Below are positions 45,047 through 53,989 of a stretch of 64,000 nt of DNA, piece by piece. Numbering within the stretch: the first letter of the stretch is position 1; the number at the start of each line of letters is the position of its first letter. Source of the stretch: an uncultured Bacilli bacterium (lineage in GTDB: Bacteria > Bacillota_I > Bacilli_A > RF39 > UBA660); the NCBI GenBank assembly GCA_934098485.1, contig CAKOOH010000005.1, positions 1 to 64,000 of the forward strand, written 5' to 3'. Both the position numbers and the translations under genes were made by a program. A model generated the notes under the pieces. That model saw nothing but the letters and a program-made list of their open reading frames with translations. It had not been told where the DNA came from and ran no database searches.

Positions 45047-45844
45047 ATGAAAAATAATAAAAAAGTGTTTATAATTGTAGGATTTCTAATATTCCTTTTT
45101 CTAAGTTTAATAATTATCCTAATATTAAATAAAAAAAATATTTTAAATCCTAATCCCCAAACCACAACTAAAGAAATAGAACTCGATCCTAAAAACTATG
45201 CTCCCGCCATTGCTAGTTCACTAAGTTATTTTAATAATTGCAATACTGGTTACAAGTTTGATTTTGGCAATAAAGACAAAATAGAATACAATGACTTATC
45301 TACGGATTTTATATATAATACAGTATACAATTACTTATATAATCAAAATAAAATAAAAATAACTAAAAGTGATAATCCTAATAAAGAAGCCATATTATCC
45401 GAAACTAATTATATAGAAGAAGAATTTTCTTTAGATGCTTTTCTATCTGCTTATCAGTACTTATATGGAATTAATTCCCAAGACATTAAATATGAAAATA
45501 GTTTTAAAATAGGGCAGTATACATTTACTTTAAATAACAATAAATTCTATACTAAAAAAACATCAAGTCCAGATTGCTTTTCTAATAATACGACAAATTA
45601 TTTATTAGTAAACCAAAAATTAGGCAAAGATTTTATAGAAATAACCTATATAGTTTATTATTCCAAACATGAATATGCAGATAATGTAATGAATGAGTAT
45701 GCTGTGAATATCGATAATGGCGAAATTATTTGTAAAACATCTAACGTAAACAGTACGGAAAACATTGATAAATTGACTAAATATAGCTTTACTTTCATCA
45801 AAAAAGGAAATAATTATATTTTTAATAACATAACAAAATCATAA
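45047..45844 (+). CDS. Membrane-anchored protein with CNTGY motif (paralogue 1), 265 aa
   Basis: A basic start and one membrane segment (about 7-26) are followed by an extracellular domain with NNCNTGYKFDF, NTVYNYLYNQNKI, and FKIGQYTFTLNNNKFY. Two other Cys (in SPDCFSN and GEIICKTS) may form disulphides. It shares order and motifs with the next gene. It starts 12 bp after the TSR-pilin gene behind aagaagg. Lying between the two pilins, it probably assists their assembly or is a minor partner. Family not recognised. Confidence 0.7.
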   Translation: MKNNKKVFIIVGFLIFLFLSLIIILILNKKNILNPNPQTTTKEIELDPKNYAPAIASSLSYFNNCNTGYKFDFGNKDKIEYNDLSTDFIYNTVYNYLYNQNKIKITKSDNPNKEAILSETNYIEEEFSLDAFLSAYQYLYGINSQDIKYENSFKIGQYTFTLNNNKFYTKKTSSPDCFSNNTTNYLLVNQKLGKDFIEITYIVYYSKHEYADNVMNEYAVNIDNGEIICKTSNVNSTENIDKLTKYSFTFIKKGNNYIFNNITKS

Positions 45845-45857
45845 TAAGGAATTTACT

Positions 45858-46643
45858 ATGAAAAGACAAAACTATAAAAAATTAAAAATAACTTTAATTA
45901 CCGGTTTATTATTTATTTTAACTGTGGGCTTTGGCCTTATTTATCTTCTTAATTCTAAAGAAAAACAGCCCATTTTCGATAATTCCAAAGTTACTCATAA
46001 AATAGATAACTCTGATATAACAACTTTATTAAACAAGATAACTTCGTCTTATGGTACTTGTAACACCGGCTATGCCTTAGATTTCAAAGAAAAAAATGTT
46101 CTTTTAGCAAATGAATTAGATGAAAATTTTAAATATAATATAATTTATAATATTTTAAAAAGAAATAATAAGATAGTTAAGCAGTACAAAACTAAAAATG
46201 AACAAACCACTGAAGAACCAGCATCTTTTTTCGATAAAACTAAATACACCGAAATATTAACTATCAGTGATTTTACAGAAGTTTATACAAGTTTATTTGG
46301 TTATAAACCAGAAGAAATGCTCCCATCCTTTAAATTAGGTAACAAAATATATTCTTCCAATGGTAGTAGTTATTCGGCAAATATTGATGAAGCCGAAGAA
46401 GAAGATTGTACTTACAGTACCAAATATTCTATCTACTTTGCCACTTCTTCTAAAGAAGAAATTACTTTAGAATATATTTTATATTTTGAAACCAATAATA
46501 AAGCTTATACTGACGCTGATTTCAAAAATTCAGTATGTGGTTCTAGCAAAGTAAACGATTATAAAGATAATTTTATAAAATACCGTTTTACCTTTAAAGG
46601 AAATAATAATAATTACGTTTTAAAAAACGTAAGTTTAGTTTAA
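45858..46643 (+). CDS. Membrane-anchored protein with CNTGY motif (paralogue 2), 261 aa
   Basis: Same architecture as the preceding gene: membrane segment (about 10-30), then YGTCNTGYALDF, NIIYNILKRNNKI, SFKLGNKIYSSNGSSY and ETNNKAYTDADF. Nucleotide similarity is low, so this duplication is older than that of the flanking pilin 5' halves. Ribosome site aaggaat. 16 bp before the second pilin gene. Function unknown. Confidence 0.7.
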   Translation: MKRQNYKKLKITLITGLLFILTVGFGLIYLLNSKEKQPIFDNSKVTHKIDNSDITTLLNKITSSYGTCNTGYALDFKEKNVLLANELDENFKYNIIYNILKRNNKIVKQYKTKNEQTTEEPASFFDKTKYTEILTISDFTEVYTSLFGYKPEEMLPSFKLGNKIYSSNGSSYSANIDEAEEEDCTYSTKYSIYFATSSKEEITLEYILYFETNNKAYTDADFKNSVCGSSKVNDYKDNFIKYRFTFKGNNNNYVLKNVSLV

Positions 46644-46659
46644 TTAGGAAATATGTAAA

Positions 46660-48327
46660 ATGGAAAATAAGTTAAAAAAAGGGTTTACCTTAATTGAAAT
46701 GATTATATCTGTTACTCTTCTTGCTTTTATTGCCGTTATAATTATGATTAATCTTAATAAAAATATTAAAGACCAAAAAGCTAAAGAGTATGCTGAATTT
46801 GTTGAGAAAGTTAAAGCTGCCGCTAATATTTATATGGCCGCTAATCCTGATTCAGAAGCATTTGCCAAAGACGAAAACGGTTATAATATTATTAGTATTG
46901 AACTTTTAGAAGAGTCTGGGTTATTAAGTGCCGATTCTCTTATTGATCCTGAAACAAATCTTCGTTTAAGTGATGAATCTACCGATGTTTCTAAAAAATA
47001 TATTAAAATTTATGATGATGAAAAATTAGAAAATAATGAAAAATCCGAAGCGACTTTAATTGAATATCCTGCTACAGGAGAAATCAATAAATATATAAGA
47101 ACTGTAGAATATGAAATGAATGGCTTTGGTTCTTGTAACACTCAAAAACCAGTTGTAGGAGAAACTATCAGTATATGTAATCCTACTGATGATAATGCTA
47201 CCTTTGTTAAATGGTTTTTAGATAGTGAATTAAGTAGTGAAGGCCCTAATGGTAATGACGAATATAAACCAATGGAAGATGTAAAATTTTATGCTAAATG
47301 GTATAAAAACAAAAGTTCAACTATTAGAACGATGAAGATCGAAAGCGCTACATCTAACCATAATGATTACAAAGTAAAAGTAACTTTAGATATTATCGAT
47401 GTTTATGGCGGAAAATTAAAGGTTTGCATTAATAAAACCAGCAACGTAAATACTTGTCAAAACTGGGAAGAAATTGATTCCGTTAAAGATTCTGTAACAA
47501 CGTATACCAAAGAAGTAAATTTACAAAAAATGTTTGGCTATAGTTATAAAACTGGCTCTGGTAAAAGTGCTACATTATATGCTTTTGTTCAAAATGCTGC
47601 TTATGATGATGCTGTAAAAGATAATAGAATTGCAACTAATTTAGTTGCATCAGCAAATAAAACTTATAAAATATATTTATTTTGTAGCGAGTTAACCGTA
47701 ACAAGCACAGGAAAATATAGCGAATGTTCAGCCAAATGTGGTGGAGGTACTAAAAGTAGAACAAATAAAGTTAAGGACAAATACTATAGTACTTCTTATG
47801 TAACATGTGCCGATAAAACTGAAAAAACTAGTTGCAATACAGAAGGTTGCTGCTCAAAGACCGTTAAACAAGAAGGATTATATGGTGCCTGCTCAGCCGA
47901 ATGCGGTGGCGGTACTCAAAGTAGAACCATCACCTATGTATCTGCGTTTGATAGCAGCATACCATGTGGTTCTAAAACTGAAAGTAAAAAATGTAATACC
48001 GACGATTGTTGTTCTTCAGTTTATGCATCATATTCTTATGGAACGTGTTCATCATCATGTGGTGGCGGATGGCAAAATATAACTATAACTTATTATTCAT
48101 CATTTGACAATCGCTATTGTAGTGAAGAAACCACTAATCAGGACTGCAATTCTGGAAGTTGCTGCCCAGATGATTATTATGAATTGTATAGTGATCGTTT
48201 TAGTTGTAATCCTGTTTGTTATACATTAAGACCAGCAGATAATATTTATGAAAATATTCATCATACTTGCCGCGATGGATCGAAGTATAGTGAAGATGGG
48301 TATTGTTATTATTATATTTGTCCATAA
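46660..48327 (+). CDS. Prepilin-like surface protein with InlB-type domain and three thrombospondin-type-1-like repeats (copy 2)
   Basis: 555 residues, starting MENKLKKGFTLIEMIISVTL (ribosome site taggaaa). Domain order equals copy 1; residues ~20-225 are almost identical to it, while the beta domain, the three YGxCSxxCGxG repeats and the C-terminal tail differ at many positions, including synonymous ones. The tail (CCPDDYYELYSDRFSC, then CYTLRPADN) is largely unlike copy 1. All repeat cysteines are kept, so both copies should be functional. A prepilin peptidase and assembly ATPase would be needed and are not in the window. Confidence 0.75.
   Translation: MENKLKKGFTLIEMIISVTLLAFIAVIIMINLNKNIKDQKAKEYAEFVEKVKAAANIYMAANPDSEAFAKDENGYNIISIELLEESGLLSADSLIDPETNLRLSDESTDVSKKYIKIYDDEKLENNEKSEATLIEYPATGEINKYIRTVEYEMNGFGSCNTQKPVVGETISICNPTDDNATFVKWFLDSELSSEGPNGNDEYKPMEDVKFYAKWYKNKSSTIRTMKIESATSNHNDYKVKVTLDIIDVYGGKLKVCINKTSNVNTCQNWEEIDSVKDSVTTYTKEVNLQKMFGYSYKTGSGKSATLYAFVQNAAYDDAVKDNRIATNLVASANKTYKIYLFCSELTVTSTGKYSECSAKCGGGTKSRTNKVKDKYYSTSYVTCADKTEKTSCNTEGCCSKTVKQEGLYGACSAECGGGTQSRTITYVSAFDSSIPCGSKTESKKCNTDDCCSSVYASYSYGTCSSSCGGGWQNITITYYSSFDNRYCSEETTNQDCNSGSCCPDDYYELYSDRFSCNPVCYTLRPADNIYENIHHTCRDGSKYSEDGYCYYYICP
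46726..47328 (+). repeat. Near-identical 603-bp block, copy 2
   Basis: Partner of 43424-44026; offset exactly 3302 bp. Confidence 0.9.
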
Positions 48328-48350
48328 AAGAAATAATAAAATAAATAAAG

Positions 48351-48400
48351 ATTCTATAGAAATAATATGCAGTTTATTATTCCAAGCATGAATTTATAGA
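48351..48400 (+). pseudogene. Short remnant of a third CNTGY-type anchor gene
   Basis: About 50 bp (including tttattattccaagcatgaa) align with 45631-45682 of paralogue 1 (segment IEITYIVYYSKHEYAD) with few changes and a small gap. No open frame remains. It shows that the pilin/anchor array was once longer or was rearranged here. The rest of 48328-48546 holds only the terminator at 48460 and the murG upstream region. Confidence 0.55.
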
Positions 48401-48459
48401 TGTTACGTTAATTAAGTAACTCATAAAGTAAATATTAATTAATTTCCAATAATATAAAG

Positions 48460-48488
48460 AGTGTTAGACAGAATTCTAATGCTTTTTC
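48460..48488 (+). terminator. Rho-independent terminator
   Basis: AGTGTTAGA / TCTAATGCT stem (two wobbles) followed by TTTTCTTT. Confidence 0.6.
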
Positions 48489-48546
48489 TTTACATTTATA
48501 TTAAAAAAACTCTTGTTTTATTATATAATATTAATAGGTGATAAAA

Positions 48547-49626
48547 ATGCGTGTAATTATAACTGCTGGAGGTACTGGTGGCCATATCTATCCCGCTCTT
48601 GCTATTTTAAATAAAATTAAAGAAAAAGAACCAAATTCCGAGTTTATCTATATTGGTACTCATAACCGAATGGAGAAAGATATTGTTCCTGCTGCGGGCT
48701 ACCATTATGAATCTATCGAGATTTATGGCTTTAGTAAAACTATGATAAAAAGAGATGTAAAAAATATTTCTTTAATTTATAAAGCCTATAAAAAATGTTT
48801 AAAAATAATGAAAGACTTTAAACCTGACGTTGTTATCGGCGTTGGTGGTTACGTTACATTTCCTGTTATTATGGCCGCTAATAAATTACATATTAAAACT
48901 TTTATTCATGAACAAAATAGTATTCCCGGTAAAAGTAATAAAGTTCTTGCCAAAAAGGCTGATCTAATAGGGGTAAGTTTTAAAGACTCTATAAAATACT
49001 TTAATCCGGAAAAATGTAAATTAACCGGTAATCCTTGTGGTGAAAATGCCTTAGATATTAAAGCCGCTAGTAAAACTAAATATCATATGCACGCTAATAA
49101 AAAAGGCGTCTTAATTGTTCAAGGAAGCCTTGGAAGTAATGTAATTAATAATAAAATGAAAGAATTTTTATCTAGTATTGATAATGAAAACTATGAAGTT
49201 TTATATGTTACTGGCAAAGATTATTATGAAGAATTTTCTAAAAATAAATTTAGTAAAAATGTTATAATCGTGCCATACGTTGATAATTTAAGTGCTTTAA
49301 TAAAAGATATGGACTTAATTGTTACAAGGGCAGGAGCAAGTATTATAAGTGAAATTATGGCCTTAAGAAAACCAGCAATATTTATACCAAGCCCATATGT
49401 TGCTAATAATCATCAGTATTATAATGCTTTATCAATTAAAGATGCCCATGCTGGTGCCATGATTGAAGAAAAAGATTTAAATAAAGATATATTAAAAAAT
49501 AAAATAAATGAAATCCTAAGTGATAAAAAGTTATACGCCGAATATGAAACAAATTTAGCAAAAATGAGTATTGATAATAGTAGTACATATATCTATGAAT
49601 TATTAAAAGAATTAATAAAGAAATAA
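48547..49626 (+). CDS. murG: MurG: UDP-GlcNAc transferase, lipid II synthesis
   Basis: 359 residues from ATG 48547 (ribosome site aggtgat). N-terminal glycine-rich loop TAGGTGGHIYPALA, then GVGGYVTFPV and IHEQNSIPGKSNK; C-terminal donor-site motifs TRAGASIISEI and PSPYVANNHQYYNA are typical of MurG. It adds GlcNAc to lipid I at the inner membrane face. Followed by ftsQ in a division/wall cluster, which shows that the organism builds peptidoglycan. Confidence 0.96.
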   Translation: MRVIITAGGTGGHIYPALAILNKIKEKEPNSEFIYIGTHNRMEKDIVPAAGYHYESIEIYGFSKTMIKRDVKNISLIYKAYKKCLKIMKDFKPDVVIGVGGYVTFPVIMAANKLHIKTFIHEQNSIPGKSNKVLAKKADLIGVSFKDSIKYFNPEKCKLTGNPCGENALDIKAASKTKYHMHANKKGVLIVQGSLGSNVINNKMKEFLSSIDNENYEVLYVTGKDYYEEFSKNKFSKNVIIVPYVDNLSALIKDMDLIVTRAGASIISEIMALRKPAIFIPSPYVANNHQYYNALSIKDAHAGAMIEEKDLNKDILKNKINEILSDKKLYAEYETNLAKMSIDNSSTYIYELLKELIKK

Positions 49627-49636
49627 GAGGGAAAAT

Positions 49637-50326
49637 ATGGCAAAGAAGAAGAAAAAATTAAATGTTAGAAAATTATTTGTATTTATTCTTTTTCTATACC
49701 TTTTTTTTGCGTTTATCTATACTTTAATGAAAATGCCTATTAAAAATATTATTATCACCGGAAATACCCTTGTTAAAGACTATGAAGTAATAGAGGCTGC
49801 AGATATTAAAGATTATCCTGCTATTCTTACTTTAAAAACCAGAAAAATTAAAAGAGAATTAGAAAGTATGCCTCTTATTAAAAGTGCCGAAATTAAACGC
49901 AATTTAAAATTCCAATTAAAAATAAACATTACTGAAAATAAGATTGTCTGTTTATATAAAAGTACCGATAAATATTTATTAGATGATGGAAGCAGTTTAG
50001 ATAATAATAAAACTTATGAAGGTATTCCTACATTAATTAATTATACCCCTGAAGATATTTTAAAAGAATTTTTAAGTGGACTTGGAACCCTAGATTATGG
50101 TACGATAGGGGGAATCAGTGAAATATCATATAGCCCTGCTGTTAATGAAAAAAATGAAACGATTGATGCTACTAGATTTATTTTAAAAATGAATGATGGC
50201 ATAATTGTTTATGTAAATACGGCAAAAATAAATTTACTTAAACAATATCAAAAAATTTATGCATCCTTAGAAGATAAAAAAGGTATCTTGCATTTAGATA
50301 GTGGGGGCTATTTGGAGGTAAAATAA
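49637..50326 (+). CDS. ftsQ: Cell-division protein FtsQ/DivIB
   Basis: 229 residues: Lys-rich cytosolic start, one membrane segment (about 13-31), a POTRA domain (IKNIIITGNTLVKDYEVIEA...LPLIKSAEIKRNLKFQLKI-like, about 35-100) and a beta domain. FtsQ/DivIB links early and late divisome proteins at the septum. The position after murG is classical. Its stop overlaps the next ATG by 1 bp. Length is close to the family norm. Confidence 0.85.
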   Translation: MAKKKKKLNVRKLFVFILFLYLFFAFIYTLMKMPIKNIIITGNTLVKDYEVIEAADIKDYPAILTLKTRKIKRELESMPLIKSAEIKRNLKFQLKINITENKIVCLYKSTDKYLLDDGSSLDNNKTYEGIPTLINYTPEDILKEFLSGLGTLDYGTIGGISEISYSPAVNEKNETIDATRFILKMNDGIIVYVNTAKINLLKQYQKIYASLEDKKGILHLDSGGYLEVK

Positions 50327-50907
50327 TGAATTACAATGAAGAAATGAAAAAAATAATTCAAAATAAAAAAGGCCGTAAATTATTATTACATAGTTGTTGC
50401 GGTCCTTGTTCATCTAGTGTTATTGAAAGATTAAAAGATGATTTTGACATTACTGTTTTATATTATAACCCTAATATAGAGCCTTTCGAAGAATATGAAA
50501 AACGTAAAAATGAACAGATGCGCCTATTAGATATTTATCATATTAAACATATGGATATCGATTATTTAAATGAAGAATATAGGAGTAAAGTTATAGGCCA
50601 TGAAAATGATAAAGAAAATGGTCCTAGATGCCATTTATGCTATGAATTAAGATTAGAAAAAACGGCTAAACTAGCAAAAGAAAATGGTTTTGATTATTTT
50701 TGTACAACTTTAACAGTAAGTCCTTACAAAAGTAGTCCAGTAATTAATGAAATTGGTTTAAAATTAGAAGAAAAATACCATATTGACTATTTAGTATCAG
50801 ACTTTAAAAAAGAAGAAGGCTATAAAAGAAGTATTGAATTATCAAAAGAATATAATTTGTATAGACAAGATTATTGTGGATGCTTATACAGTAAAAATCA
50901 AGATTAA
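50326..50907 (+). CDS. queH: Epoxyqueuosine reductase QueH
   Basis: 193 residues with the DUF208/QueH cysteine pattern: LLHSCCGPCSSSVIERL (about 21-37), GPRCHLCYELRLEKTA (about 104-119) and DYCGCLYS near the C-terminus. These Cys bind an iron-sulphur cluster and metal. The enzyme reduces epoxyqueuosine to queuosine in tRNA wobble positions. The other queuosine genes are not in this window. Translation is coupled to ftsQ (TAATG). Confidence 0.92.
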   Translation: MNYNEEMKKIIQNKKGRKLLLHSCCGPCSSSVIERLKDDFDITVLYYNPNIEPFEEYEKRKNEQMRLLDIYHIKHMDIDYLNEEYRSKVIGHENDKENGPRCHLCYELRLEKTAKLAKENGFDYFCTTLTVSPYKSSPVINEIGLKLEEKYHIDYLVSDFKKEEGYKRSIELSKEYNLYRQDYCGCLYSKNQD

Positions 50908-50949
50908 AATTTAGCTATTAATTAAAGAGATAATAAAAAGGAGAAACAA

Positions 50950-51372
50950 ATGAAGAAAAATAATGGGTTTACATTAATTGAACTTTTAGCCGTTGTTGTT
51001 TTACTAGGAGTTTTAGTAACAATAGTAGTAACGCAAGGAACAGATATTTTTCATACAACGAAAAATAAAATTAGCAAGATAAATGAAAAAAACTTAAAAG
51101 ACTCTGCTAGTTCTTTAGCTGATTCTATTCTTATGTGTGAACTAGATGATAATATATATAATGAATTAAATTTAGACCAAGGTAGTCGCAGCTGTTCTTA
51201 TTTAAAAAATAAATTATTTAATGATGGAGTGGAAGTAAGCGTTGAAAGTCTTAAAAAGTTAGATCTTTTTGAAGATGTATCAAATATTTGTAATGGTAAC
51301 ATGACTATTAAGGCAAATGAAAGTGATTATAAATTAACTATTACATTTAATGAAGATTTAATATGCAAGTAG
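50950..51372 (+). CDS. Type IV pilin-like protein, 140 aa
   Basis: Prepilin leader and helix: MKKNNGFTLIELLAVVVLLG (cleavage after Gly6, Glu at +5). The mature part is short with four Cys (MCELDD, SCSYLK, NICNGN, LICK). It resembles ComGC/minor pilins and shares the FTLIE signal with the two large TSR proteins, so the same prepilin peptidase would process all three. Ribosome site aaaggag. Sits between queH and ftsY, not in a pilus operon. Confidence 0.8.
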   Translation: MKKNNGFTLIELLAVVVLLGVLVTIVVTQGTDIFHTTKNKISKINEKNLKDSASSLADSILMCELDDNIYNELNLDQGSRSCSYLKNKLFNDGVEVSVESLKKLDLFEDVSNICNGNMTIKANESDYKLTITFNEDLICK

Positions 51373-51381
51373 GAGGTTAAC

Positions 51382-52359
51382 ATGGGATTATTTAATAAAT
51401 TTAAAAATCTTTTCAAAAAAGAAGAAAAAGACGAAGAAGAATTACAAAAATATGATGAAGGGTTAGAGAAGACTCGTAAAGAATTCATATCAAATATTAA
51501 TATTTTAGGTCATAAATATACTAAAGTGACTGATGAATACTTTGATGAATTAGAAGAAACACTAATTAAAGCCGATATTGGTGTTAAAACGGTTATGAAT
51601 TTTCTTGATAAATTAAGAAAAAGAGTTAAAGATGAAAAAATTGAAAATACTGAAGATTTAAGAGAAATTATTATTGATGAATTATTTATGATTTATGTTA
51701 ATGAAGACTCTCTAACCGATAAAATAAATATGGCTGAAGAAGGCCCTACGGTTATATTAATGGTTGGTGTTAATGGAGTAGGAAAAACTACCACCATTGG
51801 CAAACTAGCAAATAAATATCACAAAGAAGGTAAAAAAGTTATGTTAGTTGCTGGTGATACTTTTAGGGCTGGTGCTACTGAGCAGTTAAAAGAGTGGGCT
51901 AAGGCAACTGATTCGTTATTTGTGGGAAAAGAAAATATGGATCCTGCCAGCGTCATTTATGATGGTTTAGAAGAGGCTATTAAGGAAAATGTAGATATTA
52001 TATTAATTGATACTGCCGGCAGACTTCAAAATAAAGTAAATCTTATGAATGAACTTGAAAAGATCAATAAAGTAATTGGCAAATTTATACCCGGTGCACC
52101 TCATGAAACTCTTTTAATAATTGATGCTACTACGGGTCAAAATGGTATAAGTCAGGCTTCTAGTTTTAAAGAAATTACCAATATAACCGGCCTTGTTTTA
52201 ACTAAATTAGACGGCACTGCTAAAGGTGGTATTGTGCTCGCTATTAAAGAAGAAGTAAATTTACCTGTAAAATTCGTTGGTTTAGGCGAAGGCATTGATG
52301 ATTTAAAATCATTTGATATTGAAGAATATATTTATGGTTTATTAAAGGACTTAATGTAA
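51382..52359 (+). CDS. ftsY: Signal recognition particle receptor FtsY
   Basis: 325 residues: short acidic/basic A region, N domain and SRP-type GTPase with GVNGVGKTTTIGKLA (about 129-143), DTFRAGATEQL, DTAGRLQNK and TKLDGTAKGG. It docks ribosome-SRP complexes at the membrane Sec translocon. Strong ribosome site taggagg. Stop overlaps the YlxM start (TAATG). Confidence 0.97.
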   Translation: MGLFNKFKNLFKKEEKDEEELQKYDEGLEKTRKEFISNINILGHKYTKVTDEYFDELEETLIKADIGVKTVMNFLDKLRKRVKDEKIENTEDLREIIIDELFMIYVNEDSLTDKINMAEEGPTVILMVGVNGVGKTTTIGKLANKYHKEGKKVMLVAGDTFRAGATEQLKEWAKATDSLFVGKENMDPASVIYDGLEEAIKENVDIILIDTAGRLQNKVNLMNELEKINKVIGKFIPGAPHETLLIIDATTGQNGISQASSFKEITNITGLVLTKLDGTAKGGIVLAIKEEVNLPVKFVGLGEGIDDLKSFDIEEYIYGLLKDLM

Positions 52360-52640
52360 TGGAAGAAATATTATATTATTCTGCTTTATATGATTACTAT
52401 GGTGGTCTTTTTACATCAGTTCAAAAAGAATATTTTGAAGAATATTTCTTTAATAATTTATCCCTTCAAGAAATTGCCGATAACCATCAAATTAGTAAAA
52501 ATGCCGTAAGTAAATGTTTAAAAGAAGTAAAAGAAAAACTAAAATTTTATGAAGAAAAACTTCATTTGTTAGAAAATAAAGATAAAATTGAAAAAATTCT
52601 TCCCAAAGAAGAATTAGATAAAATCATTAAATTCATATAA
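52359..52640 (+). CDS. ylxM: YlxM/p13 family helix-turn-helix protein
   Basis: 93 residues with LYDYYGGLFTSVQKEYFEEY and a helix-turn-helix (SLQEIADNHQISKNAVSKCL), the layout of YlxM, an SRP-operon protein reported to stimulate SRP GTPase activity in streptococci. Coupled to ftsY. The C-terminal coiled helix is slightly shorter than usual. Confidence 0.9.
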   Translation: MEEILYYSALYDYYGGLFTSVQKEYFEEYFFNNLSLQEIADNHQISKNAVSKCLKEVKEKLKFYEEKLHLLENKDKIEKILPKEELDKIIKFI

Positions 52641-52642
52641 AA

Positions 52643-52676
52643 ATTAAACCACTATTTGACGGTTTAATTTTTTTTG
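52643..52676. terminator. Bidirectional terminator
   Basis: TTAAACC / GGTTTAA with T8 on the plus strand and T-rich sequence on the minus strand, between convergent genes. Confidence 0.7.
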
Positions 52677-53075
52677 GTTTATATAAGCAGTAAAATTAAA
52701 TATTATAATTGGAATAAATATCGCAAGTGTACTTATATTATTTATAAAACTATCTTTAATATTAATTGCTAAAATTAATAATACAACCCATAAATAAGAA
52801 CTTATTAAAATAAATTTTAGATCCCGGTAATAAAAACCAACTAATTTAAAAGCCGCTATTAAACAAATGCTTAAAATAATCAGTGCCCACCATGTACTTG
52901 TGTACATATTTTGAATTAATAAAGCTAAATCATTAGTAGTATTAATAACGCTTTCTGCATAATTAAGTCTATCTAAATAATTGAAATAACATAAAAGAAA
53001 TAGGGCAAGTACATTATCACCAATAGTTAAAAAACCGAGTAATTTAGATCTTTTACTAAATATTTTTTTAATCAT
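52644..53075 (-). CDS. Hypothetical four-segment membrane protein, 143 aa
   Basis: Four hydrophobic segments (about 13-31, 61-80, 86-103, 109-128) separated by short loops, with a basic start (MIKKIFSKRSK). No conserved motif recognised. Starts directly at the stop of the DHH-type gene, so the two are co-translated and may work together. Confidence 0.6.
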   Translation of the reverse strand: MIKKIFSKRSKLLGFLTIGDNVLALFLLCYFNYLDRLNYAESVINTTNDLALLIQNMYTSTWWALIILSICLIAAFKLVGFYYRDLKFILISSYLWVVLLILAINIKDSFINNISTLAIFIPIIIFNFTAYINQKKLNRQIVV

Positions 53076-53945
53076 TTAATCATCACTTTCTATCATTTTT
53101 AAAGCATCCGCTATAATAAGAGAGCCTCTAGATGCTAGCATATCATATTTTTTCTCATAAAACTTATTATTAAATTTAAAATATGCATAAGTTTTATTAT
53201 CTTTATAATTTAAATAAACTCCTAAAAAGTTACGATCGCTATTTAAAATAAATTCTTTATATCTATCTAAATAATCATCAGAAAGCATTTCTAAACCCGT
53301 ACTTTCAAATTCTATTTTCTCAAATTTATACTTTTTATATCTAACATTATTAAAAGCAAAAAGTAGATCACTCATATCAGTTTCCCTAAAATACTTCTTA
53401 AAATATTCATCAAAATCCGTTTTATTAGAAAGACTTAAAATTAAATCTTTTGATTCCTGATTATATCTTGAACTGCGTCCAAAAGCACTATCATCCGCTG
53501 CAGCCATCAAAATCATCTTTTTTTCATTTTCACTAAAATTATAAGTATCTTTAAATAACTGATATATAACTACTGTCGTTGAAACTAAATTTTTTATTAC
53601 GGCATTATTAAAATTACTACATTTTAAATGATGGTCAATCGCACCAATAACTAGAGTTTCATCATTAATAGATTGCTTAACATCATTATGATCCACTAAA
53701 AAATAATGATACTTCCTTTTTTCCTTTCTTTTTAAAATTACCGGTTTATAACTAGTTACATCACTTACCATTTTTTTAGTTTGCTGTGATAAAATATCAT
53801 CTTCCCATATACCATATGTAGCTTTAATATTCATTTTATTTAAAATATTAGAAACTAGCACACTTGCTAAACAAGAATCAGTATCCGGATTTTTATGTCC
53901 TATTATCATAATATTGTCAGCACTTCTTAATTTCTCAAGATTCAT
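53076..53945 (-). CDS. DHH-family phosphoesterase, family II pyrophosphatase-like
   Basis: 289 residues. Metal-binding motifs GHKNPDTDS (16-24), VDHND (84-88) and IDHH (103-106) match manganese-dependent pyrophosphatases (PpaC). The C-terminal domain lacks a clear SRKKQVVP-type substrate motif (it reads ASRGSLII), so the substrate may be another phosphoester. Overall length is near PpaC (~309). The upstream region has a ribosome site (aaggata). Pyrophosphatase activity is inference. Confidence 0.75.
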   Translation of the reverse strand: MNLEKLRSADNIMIIGHKNPDTDSCLASVLVSNILNKMNIKATYGIWEDDILSQQTKKMVSDVTSYKPVILKRKEKRKYHYFLVDHNDVKQSINDETLVIGAIDHHLKCSNFNNAVIKNLVSTTVVIYQLFKDTYNFSENEKKMILMAAADDSAFGRSSRYNQESKDLILSLSNKTDFDEYFKKYFRETDMSDLLFAFNNVRYKKYKFEKIEFESTGLEMLSDDYLDRYKEFILNSDRNFLGVYLNYKDNKTYAYFKFNNKFYEKKYDMLASRGSLIIADALKMIESDD

Positions 53946-53989
53946 AATTATCCTTTCTAATTTTAAAATAATGCGGAAGAAAAAGCAGA

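Noticed and set aside
47807..48082. 91-codon second frame within the copy-2 pilin gene
   Set aside because: Out of frame with the conserved TSR repeats; no ribosome site; shadow frame.
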